Positions 1 to 8,009 of a DNA stretch of 64,000 nucleotides are shown here, piece by piece. The stretch comes from Natronincola ferrireducens (GTDB lineage Bacteria > Bacillota > Clostridia > Peptostreptococcales > Natronincolaceae). Below the pieces are notes generated by a model. The model saw nothing but the letters and a program-made list of their open reading frames with translations, did no database searches and was not told the origin of the DNA. Position 1 is the first letter of the stretch, and every line of letters begins with the position of its first letter. Location: contig NZ_FNFP01000006.1 in the NCBI RefSeq assembly GCF_900100845.1, forward strand, positions 36,575 to 100,574. Reading direction: 5' to 3'. Made by a program: the position numbers and the translations under genes.

Positions 1-1
1 A

Positions 2-178
2 GGGATTGTAGGAGGTATATTTGGAAAAGATAGCACGTTACTATTTTTCTTCTTGCTACTAGTTATTATCCTCTGTAACTGTCGTACTTTACACGGTATA
101 TCAGGAGATGAATTACTATTCTTCTTCCTATTATTAGTAGTATTATTTATGGGCCCAAGGATATGTGGAGGTTGGTAA
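2..178 (+). CDS. Small hydrophobic protein, C-terminal part
   Basis: Open reading frame that enters from the left edge and stops at TAA 176-178; 58 codons are visible and the start lies outside the window. It has two strongly hydrophobic segments rich in Leu, Phe and Val, separated by a short polar stretch, and ends in Cys-Gly-Gly-Trp. A strong terminator follows about 70 bases later, consistent with a real gene end. Small glycine- and leucine-rich membrane proteins of this sort are common in spore-forming Clostridia, but I do not recognise a family and assign no function. Confidence 0.45.
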   Translation, partial: GIVGGIFGKDSTLLFFFLLLVIILCNCRTLHGISGDELLFFFLLLVVLFMGPRICGGW

Positions 179-245
179 ATAAGATAAAGTACAGGGGAAG
201 AAGCATCTGAAAAGATAATAAATTCACTCAATAATTCACACCTCT

Positions 246-281
246 AAAAAGTGCTAGAGAGTTTAATCTCTAGCACTTTTT
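246..281 (+). terminator. Rho-independent terminator
   Basis: Perfect 10-bp stem (GTGCTAGAGA 251-260 with TCTCTAGCAC 267-276), 6-base loop, A-run before and T-run after, so it could act in both directions. It probably ends the partial small gene at the left edge. Confidence 0.85.
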
Positions 282-421
282 GCTGGCTATTATGGGTAAT
301 CTATCTCTTGCTATAAAAATATGGGGTATAAAATGGAAAGTCATAATGATTAGTTGTCTATACAAAATAAATGGGTGGTAATGCCACCCATTTAAAATTA
401 TGTTGGTGTTGTTGTTTTGTA

Positions 422-718
422 TTAAGGAGTGTTTCCAAACTCCTTTGACCGATAATCAAAGGGGTCAATTTGTTTCAGAACACTTAACTCCTTGTTTGAT
501 GGCGGTTCTGTATATTTCAATTCATCGTAGATAACCTCAAATCCTGTATTTTCAATAACTTCTTCTAAAGATGAGGTTGGATGGATGGAGTCCAACTGCA
601 GTCTATTGTTTTTGAATTCAAAAACACATAGGGGAGTAATGATTTTCCAAATGTTTCCCCCGCTGTAATTGTCACAAAAGGCTCTGGCCTTAAAAACGAT
701 AGGAGATATAATAAAATT
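422..718 (-). pseudogene. CoA-transferase beta-subunit remnant (C-terminal part)
   Basis: On the minus strand a frame of about 98 codons without a start ends at TAA (422-424). Its translation contains FCDNYSGGNIWK, then ITPLCVFEF, LDSIHPTSSLEEVIENTGF and a tail KELSVLKQIDP. This is the pattern of the C-terminus of the small (B) subunit of glutaconate/3-oxoacid CoA-transferases, where a conserved TPL/CVF segment is followed by HP(G/T)-SLEEV and a final xLRxIDP tail. The frame meets a stop about 100 residues upstream and the N-terminal two thirds are absent. It is therefore a decayed fragment; family assignment is by eye. Confidence 0.55.
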
Positions 719-1035
719 TTAAAACAATCTATCTCTCAAAGAATTAGTACTCTTAATCTACTCAAAAACCAAGAATAACTATTCAATTGAGGATATTTAC
801 CACCATTTAAATATTGCATAGTTAATTTTAAAAATCAGCTATGTGTTTGGGGGTAATCTACCCTAAAAACATGAATATATATGGATAATAAATCATATCT
901 ATCCATGTTTGGCAATTTCGCTTTTTAAATTGCCTATGTATAGTTAATTACTGCTATCATTACTCAAAAAGGAATTATCTATCCTCCCTACGATAAAAAT
1001 TTAGCTACTATATTTGAATAAAAATAAAATCAATA
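719..1035. other. Gene-free AT-rich stretch
   Basis: Very AT-rich, with stops in all frames and no convincing start or ribosome site. Short imperfect repeats occur (for example GGGGGTAATCTACCC near 850), but nothing I can name. It may hold the lost upstream part of the CoA-transferase remnant, decayed beyond recognition. Confidence 0.3.
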
Positions 1036-1070
1036 GAAGAACCCCACCATTATTTTGGTGGGGTTTCTTT
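1036..1070. terminator. Rho-independent terminator
   Basis: Perfect 10-bp GC-rich stem AACCCCACCA (1040-1049) with TGGTGGGGTT (1056-1065), 6-base loop, followed by TTCTTTG. No intact gene lies immediately before it on the plus strand, so it is probably a leftover of a lost gene or acts for the minus strand. Confidence 0.7.
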
Positions 1071-1359
1071 GTTAAGGATAGCATTTAGCATTGTAGAATA
1101 GAATAGGGTATACTTAAAGATGTGAAAATAAACTGTAGATTTTATGTAAAAAGGATAAATAAAACAGTTTAGATTTCAAAAAGAAAAGAAAAAAAGTAGT
1201 GTTTGATCCTATGAATAAGCATTTGTAGAGTTGGGCAGTACTTAATTCTGACTTATTATATTACTTTTCCACCAAAATATAATTATAGGACTACTTTTTT
1301 AAAAATTCTCTGTAACGAAAGAGCAAAAAATAACACTAATCTATTGAAGGGAGGGTTTT

Positions 1360-1860
1360 ATGTTATCTGTTCAAGAAGTATATGAAAACTATAAACAAGA
1401 TGTATTCTATTACTTAATAAGTCTTACACATAACCCTGCCTTGTCAGAAGATTTGGTATCGGAAACTTTTCTGAGTGCAATCAAGTCACTTCCAAACTTT
1501 AAAGGTGATTCAGACATAAAGACATGGCTATTCTCTATTGCACGCTATAAATGGTACGAGTACTTGCGAAAAAAGAAAGATGATATTGGTCTTGATGATA
1601 TGACTGAGATATATTTTTCAGAACAATTAAGTCCCCTCGATTCAATGATTGCAAAAGATATGTACAACAGAGTGATATCACTTTTAGAAATCCATGATGA
1701 CAAGGTAAAAGGAGTTGTGATGATGAGGATAGAGGGTTATTCTTTTTATGAAATATCCTTGAAGTTTGGAATATCCGAAAGTTCAGCACGGGTAATTGAT
1801 TTTCGTACCAAGAAAAAAATTAGAGAAATTTTAGAAAAGGAGGATCTGCACCATGAATAA
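1360..1860 (+). CDS. ECF-type RNA polymerase sigma factor
   Basis: A 166-residue sigma-70 family protein of extracytoplasmic-function size. Region 2 spans about residues 8-75, with the helix containing SEDLVSETFLSAIKSLPNF and the WLFSIARYKWYEYLRKKK segment that contacts the -10 element. Region 4, a helix-turn-helix, spans about 105-160 (VVMMRIEGYSFYEISLKFGISESSARV). A GAAGGGAGGG ribosome site precedes the ATG. The stop overlaps the start of the anti-sigma gene by 8 bases, indicating translational coupling. A TGTAACG element at 1311-1317 resembles ECF -35 boxes and may mean autoregulation, though the matching -10 is not clear. Assignment as an ECF sigma factor is firm; the regulon is unknown. 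Confidence 0.93.
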   Translation: MLSVQEVYENYKQDVFYYLISLTHNPALSEDLVSETFLSAIKSLPNFKGDSDIKTWLFSIARYKWYEYLRKKKDDIGLDDMTEIYFSEQLSPLDSMIAKDMYNRVISLLEIHDDKVKGVVMMRIEGYSFYEISLKFGISESSARVIDFRTKKKIREILEKEDLHHE

Positions 1861-2395
1861 AATTTCCTGTGAAACCTGTATTGATCTTATGCCCCTTGTA
1901 AAAGATGGGGTGGCAAGTGAAGATAGCAGAAAACTAGTTTTAGAACATCTACAGGATTGTGGATTTTGCAAGATCGAATACGAAAAAAGTCACCTCCTTC
2001 CACCCCCAATGGACGAGGAGCGGGTGTTGAAGAAACTGAAAAGCAAACTTTTTCGGGGCGTCCTTGCTATTATTATTGTGGGGGCACTTTTTGGAATTGG
2101 CCTTACAGAAAGTGAAGGAATGTTTTATAATATAATCATCATGCCCTTGATCGGTGGAATCTCCTATTTTGCTTTGAAGAAAACAGCATACTATGTTCCT
2201 ATTGGTGTGTTTATTCTCTCTTATGGGTGGAGTTTTATTCGATATAGTATCGCCGGTATATTTTTGGACGTTAATATTATTAATGCATTGGTTGCCCCTG
2301 CATTCTGGGGATTAATTTACGGCGGCCTATGTCTGCTTGGAGTTGTCATAGGGGTTTTATTAAAATTTGCATTTAGAAAAGAGGTAGAAAAATGA
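1853..2395 (+). CDS. Zinc-finger anti-sigma factor, membrane bound
   Basis: A 180-residue protein beginning with a cytoplasmic zinc-binding anti-sigma (ZAS) domain. Cys residues near positions 6 and 9 are followed by the typical H-x3-C-x2-C motif (HLQDCGFC, about 30-37). Four hydrophobic segments follow at about 70-90, 92-108, 112-132 and 142-170, so it is anchored in the membrane by its C-terminal half. It overlaps the sigma gene upstream and the YfjL-like gene downstream, the standard sigma/anti-sigma arrangement. It should hold the sigma factor inactive until an envelope signal arrives. The zinc-finger reading is from the motif; the signal is unknown. Confidence 0.87.
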   Translation: MNKISCETCIDLMPLVKDGVASEDSRKLVLEHLQDCGFCKIEYEKSHLLPPPMDEERVLKKLKSKLFRGVLAIIIVGALFGIGLTESEGMFYNIIIMPLIGGISYFALKKTAYYVPIGVFILSYGWSFIRYSIAGIFLDVNIINALVAPAFWGLIYGGLCLLGVVIGVLLKFAFRKEVEK

Positions 2396-3216
2396 ATAAA
2401 GCAACTAAAATACTTGCTGGCATCACAGCAGTTATGCTAATCATAATGCTATTGTACTTTGCAAACGGACTACTGGGAAACCCCGTTTCAAAACTACTTG
2501 CAGAACGTAGCGTACCTAAATATATTGCAGAAACCTATCCAGATATGGATTTAGTTGTTGATGGGATAAACTATAATTTTAAAACAGGTGGATACTCTGC
2601 CTATATAAAATCACCTACCAGTATTGATACCCACTTCTATTTGGAGGTTTCTCTAATAGGTAAGGTGATCAGTAATTCATATGAAGATGGGGTGCTAAGC
2701 GGATGGAACACAGGGAATCGAATTAGTTCAGAATACCGCACAATGGTAAACAAAATATTTGATGATCCAGATTTTCCCTATTCCAGCGAAATTGGCTTTG
2801 GTGATATTCCAATTGTAAAGGGTGATGTTGAAATTGGATACCCAGAACCAAACTACGGAATTTTGTTAGGAGAGTTAGAGCTTGATAAAATCTATGACAT
2901 AAAGGAGCTTGCAAAATCTGGGGGACATGTTGTTTTTTATGCACAAAGTGAAGAAGTCAGTGTCGAAATGGCAAGTGAAATTCTGATAGACCTAAAAAAA
3001 TTTTTTCAACAAGCAGAGGTACCCTTTTATGCAATAGATTTTTATTTGGAAAAACCTCGAAGTGATGATGGTTTACCGAATCAGGATACTACGAGAATTG
3101 GTGTAAATAATTTTCTTTATAGCGATATTTATGAAGAGGATATGGAAGAACGATTATCCATAGCCGTCAAAAAGCTTCAAGATTATTATGCAAAAGAAGA
3201 TGCAAAAATGAAATAA
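2392..3216 (+). CDS. YfjL-like membrane-anchored protein
   Basis: A 274-residue protein with one N-terminal membrane segment (about 6-28) and a soluble extracytoplasmic part. The segment with PVSKLLAERSVPKYI, YPDMDLVVDGINYNFKTGGY and IKSPTSIDTHFYLEV resembles the Bacillus YfjL-like family found beside ECF sigma modules. Its ATG overlaps the anti-sigma stop (ATGA at 2392-2395), so it is the third gene of this operon. It may be an accessory or output protein of the sigma system. No enzymatic motif is visible. The family match is by pattern recognition; the role is inferred from position only. Confidence 0.7.
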   Translation: MNKATKILAGITAVMLIIMLLYFANGLLGNPVSKLLAERSVPKYIAETYPDMDLVVDGINYNFKTGGYSAYIKSPTSIDTHFYLEVSLIGKVISNSYEDGVLSGWNTGNRISSEYRTMVNKIFDDPDFPYSSEIGFGDIPIVKGDVEIGYPEPNYGILLGELELDKIYDIKELAKSGGHVVFYAQSEEVSVEMASEILIDLKKFFQQAEVPFYAIDFYLEKPRSDDGLPNQDTTRIGVNNFLYSDIYEEDMEERLSIAVKKLQDYYAKEDAKMK

Positions 3217-3326
3217 GAAGAATCACTGTGAAAAGTGTACCAAAAGGGATAAAAAAACTGATAATTAGACGGCAAAATACAACATAGAAATAAGAGTAGG
3301 ACGAAAAACTATTTAAAGATGATTTT

Positions 3327-3855
3327 ATGGAGAAACTAATCAAAAATTTTTTATTTGAATATATAAAGAAGAACAGAAAAAGGTTTGACTTACAATCATT
3401 GGAGAATTATGTAATAAACAGCTATAAGGGAGAAAATCTTTATTTATCTAATGGAGGCTATTTACAATTTTATAGGTAAATGAGTATCTTAAAAGAAAAG
3501 CAGTATATCAAGGAAATAAAATCCTCCAGCTATAATGGCTATCATCCTCCATTAAAGACGAAGTGGCAGATTATATTTGAAGAAGGCAGGTCAGAATGGA
3601 ATAAATCAAAAATGCTTAGGTTGCCTGATTATTTAGATTTTACATATTATATAAATTATCCATCCCAAAATGGTGGATCTCTTAAACTGGAAATACAAAT
3701 ATATAGAACCTGGAGTTTGTGATGGAATCCAGTAGAGTGTTAGAATCATAAAAAATCGTCGAAATATAAAGAAGTATGGTGATAATAAATTCCGAGATGA
3801 ATGGGATGAATTTTGCAAGCTAATTAGAAATATAAGTGGTAAGAGTTTTAGTTAG
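3327..3855 (+). pseudogene. Broken DUF2220 (JetD-like?) gene
   Basis: Three consecutive pieces of one apparent protein. Piece 1 (3327-3479) is a 50-codon frame ending in TAA. Piece 2 starts with the next codon, 3480, in the same frame, and runs to TGA 3720-3722. Piece 3, in another frame (about 3748-3855), reads KKYGDNKFRDEWDEFCKLI. Piece 2 carries IKEIKSSSYNGYHPPLKTKW, which resembles the pattern L-x-P-I-K-x-S-G-x-N-G-x-x-P-x-L of DUF2220/DUF3322 proteins (JetD of Wadjet-type systems). The nonsense codon and frameshift make it a pseudogene. No jetABC genes are adjacent. The family call is tentative; that it is broken is clear from the sequence. Confidence 0.4.
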
Positions 3856-3908
3856 TGAATAGTTGTAAAAAATACAAAATGTAAATTTTAGAATTGGTGG
3901 GGTGAAGT

Positions 3909-4070
3909 ATGACAAAAACTAGAATACATGAGGAATGCTCATCTTTAGTATTCAAGGGATATATAAACAGGGAGTTAAGGAGCAGAGAATGTATGTCAAA
4001 GGCAAGAAGCAAGACAAATGTAAGAGAGAAGAATTTAAAAGAGTACTGCAAGGTATGCTTCAGGGGGTGA
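3909..4070 (+). CDS. Small basic protein, hypothetical
   Basis: A 53-codon frame (ATG 3909, TGA 4068-4070) preceded by GGTGGGGTGAAGT, a weak ribosome site. The product is highly basic and has four Cys residues (near 10, 28, 48 and 51), giving a CxxC at its C-terminus (YCKVCFRG). It ends just before the next gene. It could be a genuine small protein or the tail of another decayed gene; no family is recognised. Confidence 0.25.
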   Translation: MTKTRIHEECSSLVFKGYINRELRSRECMSKARSKTNVREKNLKEYCKVCFRG

Positions 4071-4076
4071 TGGTGG

Positions 4077-4961
4077 ATGGAAATCAATAACAAAATTTTC
4101 AATGTGGTGCTGGTTTTAGTTGCCACTCTTGTGGCAGCAGGCTACGGCCTTATATTTTACCTTAAGCTGGATGGACCTGTATTCTTTCACCATTACTATG
4201 ACCAGAGGATCTATGTCGACAGGGAGCATTATCAGGATATTTCCTTTAACTTGGGCTATATTACTGATGCTTATGACGACAGAGTCGTAATCGATATTGA
4301 GTTTCCTGAATACCCAGAGCTAACGATCCAGGCATCGGAGTATGGATATATTCATCCATTCAATTGGGGCTTCGAACACAACGATACACCCGGTGACATC
4401 TACGGTCGATACAGCGTAAGAAGTGTGTACTGCAAGATTATTGATTTACCAGAAGGAAAAGATCTGGACGGTGTAGTTCTTACACAAGCCAGGATTATGT
4501 TTGATGACTCCAGCGAAATGGCAGTTGATATTGGAGAAATCCATCTTTACGAGCACATGACCGGAGAATCCCTCCTTGAGCATATTTCTTCATCCGGATC
4601 CTCTGACGGAACTGGAAAAACAACCTACAGGATTCTTGGGGATCTTACCATTACTCTTATTGAAAGCCCTCTCATGGAAAAATTTAAGGATAGAGTTCAG
4701 TGGAAAGTAAACGGCACCAATCCCCATGTTACAGTGGGAATGACACTTCAGGAAGGGAACTTTTTGGATGTGACATCAAAGGTAGGGGTTGCGGATGATA
4801 TAGTCAGTGAATACACCCTATTTGATATACATCCAAAGCTGACATTTACTGACGATCATGGAATACATTATTCCCAGAGGTTCTACAATATAAACAGTAT
4901 TTACCACAATTACAGTTTTACCAATCTGTATAGATATATTAAAGCAAGGGGGACGATTTAG
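4077..4961 (+). CDS. Unknown protein with N-terminal membrane anchor
   Basis: A 294-residue protein with a hydrophobic N-terminal segment (about 9-29) that serves as signal anchor. The rest is an extracellular, aromatic- and acid-rich domain with beta-type character and no catalytic signature I recognise. The ATG lies 7 bases after a GGGGGTGATGG ribosome site. The next gene starts one base after its stop, so the two are co-transcribed. Base composition is richer in G and C than the adjacent pseudogene region. Function unknown. Confidence 0.7.
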   Translation: MEINNKIFNVVLVLVATLVAAGYGLIFYLKLDGPVFFHHYYDQRIYVDREHYQDISFNLGYITDAYDDRVVIDIEFPEYPELTIQASEYGYIHPFNWGFEHNDTPGDIYGRYSVRSVYCKIIDLPEGKDLDGVVLTQARIMFDDSSEMAVDIGEIHLYEHMTGESLLEHISSSGSSDGTGKTTYRILGDLTITLIESPLMEKFKDRVQWKVNGTNPHVTVGMTLQEGNFLDVTSKVGVADDIVSEYTLFDIHPKLTFTDDHGIHYSQRFYNINSIYHNYSFTNLYRYIKARGTI

Positions 4962-5582
4962 ATGACAATGGGTTACAAGAAAATATTCTGGGGCATCTTT
5001 ATTGCAACTTTCAACATAATAATCGGAAGAATAACCATACTTCCTGCCTTCGTAGGCTGGATCGTTGTACTGACAGGTCTTTCAGAGCTTGAAGAAAACT
5101 CAACCGGAGGAGATTTTTCTGGATCCAAGATAAGCGCCATGGTACTTGTTGCCGCAAGTCTTGGGGGAGGACTCGTGTCTCTTTTAGGAGGTAGTAATGT
5201 TGAAAGTTTCCTTCCTTTGCTGTTCTACCCTCTGTTTGTAATAGCCATTGAGTTTGTAGTATTTCACAAGATTTTAGAGGTATCAGTCCATAACTTCAAT
5301 GGAATGGACCATCAGGAGACTGCCGATAAGTATACCAGCAAGGACAGAACCTATATAATCCTAATGGGAATAACGATGGTCCTGATGATAATAGCCTTTA
5401 CAGTTAATCACGGGACAACAGGCTTTATAGGAGCTGTTATGGCTATGATTTCAAGGATATACCTGATGGTTGTTATGAACTCCCTCAGTAAGGAAGATTA
5501 CACGACAGACGATAAAAACGCATGCCAAGGGGACGTTTTGATTGCCATGGATTTAGAGATATTCCAGGAAAAAAATGACTAG
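4962..5582 (+). CDS. Unknown multi-pass membrane protein, C-terminus altered by insertion
   Basis: A 206-residue protein with about five hydrophobic segments (roughly 7-22, 24-42, 53-72, 76-100 and 130-170). No family is recognised. It starts immediately after the preceding anchored protein, suggesting the two act together at the membrane. The last 20 or so residues (from about CQGDVLIAMDL) are encoded by DNA identical to the left end of the Y1-transposase element at 7077-7108. The native C-terminus has therefore been replaced by an element that inserted near base 5525. The protein may still be functional. Confidence 0.65.
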   Translation: MTMGYKKIFWGIFIATFNIIIGRITILPAFVGWIVVLTGLSELEENSTGGDFSGSKISAMVLVAASLGGGLVSLLGGSNVESFLPLLFYPLFVIAIEFVVFHKILEVSVHNFNGMDHQETADKYTSKDRTYIILMGITMVLMIIAFTVNHGTTGFIGAVMAMISRIYLMVVMNSLSKEDYTTDDKNACQGDVLIAMDLEIFQEKND

Positions 5583-6033
5583 AATAGCAAGAGAAAAAAG
5601 TCAAACAGGAATATATCATATTATGTTGAGAGGGATAGATAAAAGAAATATATTTATAAATGATTCAGACTATGAAAAATTTATTGAGTATATTAAGAAA
5701 GCAAAGGAAAAGATAGAATTCACAGTATATGCATATTGTTTAATGACGAATCATGTACATCTGTTGCTCAAAACAGAATCAGAGGAAATAGGAGATGTCA
5801 TTAGAAGAATAACTGTAGGTTATGCACAATATCATAATATCAAAAATGGAAGAACAGGCCACCTTTTTGAAAATCGATTTAAGAGCGAACCAGTAGATAC
5901 AGATGATTATTTTCTCATAGTATTACCATATATCCATCAAAACCCAATAAAAGCAGGCATGGTAGAAAGAATAGAAGACTATAAGTGGAGCAGTTATAAT
6001 GCAACGGTTGGCAGACCATTCAGTGTGTCTTAA
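5575..6033 (+). pseudogene. REP-associated tyrosine (Y1) transposase, truncated copy
   Basis: A 152-residue reading frame nearly identical to the first 142 residues of the intact copy at 7138-7878. It contains the HUH motif (TNHVHLLLKTE) and the downstream YAQYHNIKNGRTGHLFENRF and YIHQNPIKAGMV segments that include the catalytic region. After SSYN at about base 6000 it runs into unrelated sequence and stops ten residues later, losing about 105 C-terminal residues. One further difference is an Arg-to-Pro change (LPYIHQ here, LRYIHQ in the intact copy). Its start overlaps the stop of the membrane gene by 8 bases. It is probably inactive. Confidence 0.85.
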
Positions 6034-6092
6034 GACACAGCAAGTAACATGCCTTTATAGGGCTAGAGCAAACCACCCGTTTTACGGGTGGT
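6025..6092. mobile_element. Possible IS200/IS605-type end with two palindromes
   Basis: Just after the truncated transposase come a 14-bp palindrome (GTGTCTTAAGACAC, 6025-6038) and a hairpin with a 9-bp perfect stem and 3-base loop (ACCACCCGT 6072-6080, ACGGGTGGT 6084-6092). The text GGGCTAGAGCAAACCACCCG with a subterminal hairpin resembles right ends of IS200/IS605-family elements. I infer that the truncated copy arose by a rearrangement joining two different single-strand transposons. The hairpin may also act as a terminator for zupT on the minus strand. Confidence 0.4.
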
Positions 6093-6124
6093 CCTGATTA
6101 CTAGTTGCAAATCGGTAATGTTGA

Positions 6125-6931
6125 TTAGGCTAGAAGAACAAGGCTAATGGCCATGACGATCATTCCTGCGATGGTACCATATACAGAAAGATGATGATCA
6201 CCATAGTCTCTTGCAGCAGGCAATAGCTGATCCAATGAAATATACACCATAATTCCTCCCACTGCGGCAAACACAATACCAAAAATTACTTCCGTCATAA
6301 AAGGAGCTAAAATTAAGTAACCTACTAATGCTCCTATTGGTTCTGCTAATCCAGAGAAAAAAGAATACATGAAGGCTTTTAATCTACTTCCCGTTGCATA
6401 ATATATAGGAATAGACACTGCAATTCCTTCTGGAATATTATGAATAGCAATGGCAATAGCAATACTAATTCCTAGAGCAGGGTCTTTAAGAGTTGATATT
6501 AGGGTTGCAAACCCCTCGGGAAAATTATGAATAGCAACAGCTAAAGCTGTAAACATACCCATTCTAAGCAAACGCTTCTCATCATTGGTTTTTTCATCAT
6601 CAGTAACATCTTTTTCTTTATGAACATTTTCTTCAAAGGATGGTATTAGCTTATCAATCAAGCCAATAAAAAGCATACCACCAAAGAATGCCATAACATT
6701 TACTGCAGAACCAAGTCTTACACCTAGCTCCTGAGTGAGGGACTCATTGGCCTTAAAAAATATTTCTATCATAGATACATAGATCATCACGCCAGCAGAA
6801 AATCCCAATGCTACTGAAAGAAATTTTTTGTTGGTTTTCGTGGTAAACAGTGCGATAAGGCTCCCGACACCAGTACAAAGACCTGCCAGTGTAGTGATCA
6901 TAAAAGCAAATAATAAACCTGAAGTATCCAT
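6125..6931 (-). CDS. zupT: ZIP-family zinc transporter ZupT
   Basis: A 268-residue membrane protein of the ZIP family, which imports Zn(II) and often other divalent metals. Eight hydrophobic segments are recognisable. The two signature metal-binding helices carry HNFPEG (about residue 142) and HNIPEG (about 171), each with the His and Glu ligands of the binuclear site. A charged cytoplasmic loop (HKEKDVTDDEKTNDEKR, about 104-120) separates segments 3 and 4. The length matches bacterial ZupT. AAGGAGGTTGTGG lies upstream of the ATG on the minus strand. It is transcribed alone, between two copies of a mobile element. Confidence 0.92.
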   Translation of the reverse strand: MDTSGLLFAFMITTLAGLCTGVGSLIALFTTKTNKKFLSVALGFSAGVMIYVSMIEIFFKANESLTQELGVRLGSAVNVMAFFGGMLFIGLIDKLIPSFEENVHKEKDVTDDEKTNDEKRLLRMGMFTALAVAIHNFPEGFATLISTLKDPALGISIAIAIAIHNIPEGIAVSIPIYYATGSRLKAFMYSFFSGLAEPIGALVGYLILAPFMTEVIFGIVFAAVGGIMVYISLDQLLPAARDYGDHHLSVYGTIAGMIVMAISLVLLA

Positions 6932-7078
6932 ACCACAACCTCCTTAATTTACAGATGCATATTTTTAATTCTTGAAAGATAGTTTCCTTAGGCTAATTTA
7001 CACCGTACTATAGAATATGAAATAGGCAAAAAATTGCAACTATATTTATGAATATTTTATGCATACTCCAAGTACCAA

Positions 7079-7903
7079 GGGGACGTTTTGATTGCCATGG
7101 ATTTAGACATATGATAGGATAAAAATGGGTGATAAAAATGGCTAGAAGAGCAAGAGAAAAAAGTCAAACAGGAATATATCATATTATGTTGAGAGGGATA
7201 GATAAAAGAAATATATTTATAAATGACTCAGACTATGAAAAATTTATTGAGTATATTAAGAAAGCAAAGGAAAAGATAGAATTCACAATATATGCATATT
7301 GTTTAATGACGAATCATGTACATCTGTTGCTTAAAACAGAATCAGAGGAAATAGGAGATGTCATTAGAAGAATAACTGTAGGTTATGCACAATATCATAA
7401 TATCAAAAATGGAAGAACAGGCCACCTTTTTGAAAATCGATTTAAGAGCGAACCAGTAGATACAGATGATTATTTTCTCATAGTATTACGATATATCCAT
7501 CAAAACCCAATAAAAGCAGGCATGGTAGAAAGAATAGAAGACTATAAGTGGAGCAGTTATAATGAATATATGAAAAAGAACACATTAATTAATTCTACAT
7601 TTGCACTAAATTACTTCAAGGATAGACAAGGGTTAATAGAGTACATGACAGAAGAAAGTGAAGACAAGTGCCTAGAATTCAATCCTAAAAAGAGGTACAC
7701 TGATGAGGAATTAAAAGAAACAATATATTCATTAGTAGATATATCCATATTAAATACTTTAGATAGAGAGGCTAGAGATAACCTACTTAAAAGTATAAAA
7801 GAGACAACTGGGGCAAGCAATAGACAATTATCAAGGATACTGAAAATAGGGAGAGGAATACTAGATAGAATTAAGTAAATTTAGTGACAAACAAAACGTC
7901 CCC
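7079..7903 (+). mobile_element. Complete RAYT/Y1-transposase element with terminal inverted repeats
   Basis: The element is bounded by perfect 11-bp inverted repeats GGGGACGTTTT (7079-7089) and AAAACGTCCCC (7893-7903). A direct tandem CCCGTGGCTC follows the right end (7901-7920). It encloses one Y1 transposase gene. The same left end (CCAAGGGGACGTTTTGATTG) occurs at 5525-5544 before the truncated copy. The boundary choice rests on the inverted repeats; no target duplication is evident, as expected for HUH transposition. Confidence 0.7.
7138..7878 (+). CDS. REP-associated tyrosine transposase (Y1_Tnp), intact copy
   Basis: A protein of about 246 residues. The N-terminal Y1/HUH nuclease domain (about 8-140) includes GIYHIMLRGIDKRNIF, the metal-binding TNHVHLLLKTE, and the YIHQNPIKAGM region. 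A C-terminal basic extension ends in a helix-turn-helix-like segment (TTGASNRQLSRILKIGRGIL). HUH enzymes nick single-stranded DNA through a tyrosine. I prefer the ATG at 7138, which aligns with the other copy, over the GTG at 7129. The gene lies inside the inverted-repeat-bounded element. Confidence 0.88.
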   Translation: MARRAREKSQTGIYHIMLRGIDKRNIFINDSDYEKFIEYIKKAKEKIEFTIYAYCLMTNHVHLLLKTESEEIGDVIRRITVGYAQYHNIKNGRTGHLFENRFKSEPVDTDDYFLIVLRYIHQNPIKAGMVERIEDYKWSSYNEYMKKNTLINSTFALNYFKDRQGLIEYMTEESEDKCLEFNPKKRYTDEELKETIYSLVDISILNTLDREARDNLLKSIKETTGASNRQLSRILKIGRGILDRIK

Positions 7904-7941
7904 GTGGCTCCCCGTGGCTCTTTGGCTTTAATAAAAAAATC

Positions 7942-7997
7942 TAGACAAATTACTAGTGGATACGTTATAATATAAGACAGGTGGAACATGTTTCATA
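7942..7997 (+). promoter_or_regulatory. Promoter and operator of the LacI regulator gene
   Basis: A -35-like TAGACA (7942-7947) and a perfect -10 TATAAT (7966-7971) are 18 bases apart. Directly downstream, covering the likely transcription start, is TGGAACATGTTTCATA (7982-7997), an almost perfect copy of the palindrome at 9142-9159. The arrangement implies autorepression by the LacI protein. Confidence 0.7.
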
Positions 7998-8009
7998 AGA
8001 GGTGGTCAC

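Noticed and set aside
369..393. Hairpin AAATGGGTGG/CCACCCATTT
   Set aside because: Perfect stem but no T-run and no gene ending there; it could be a repeat arm. Not called as a terminator.
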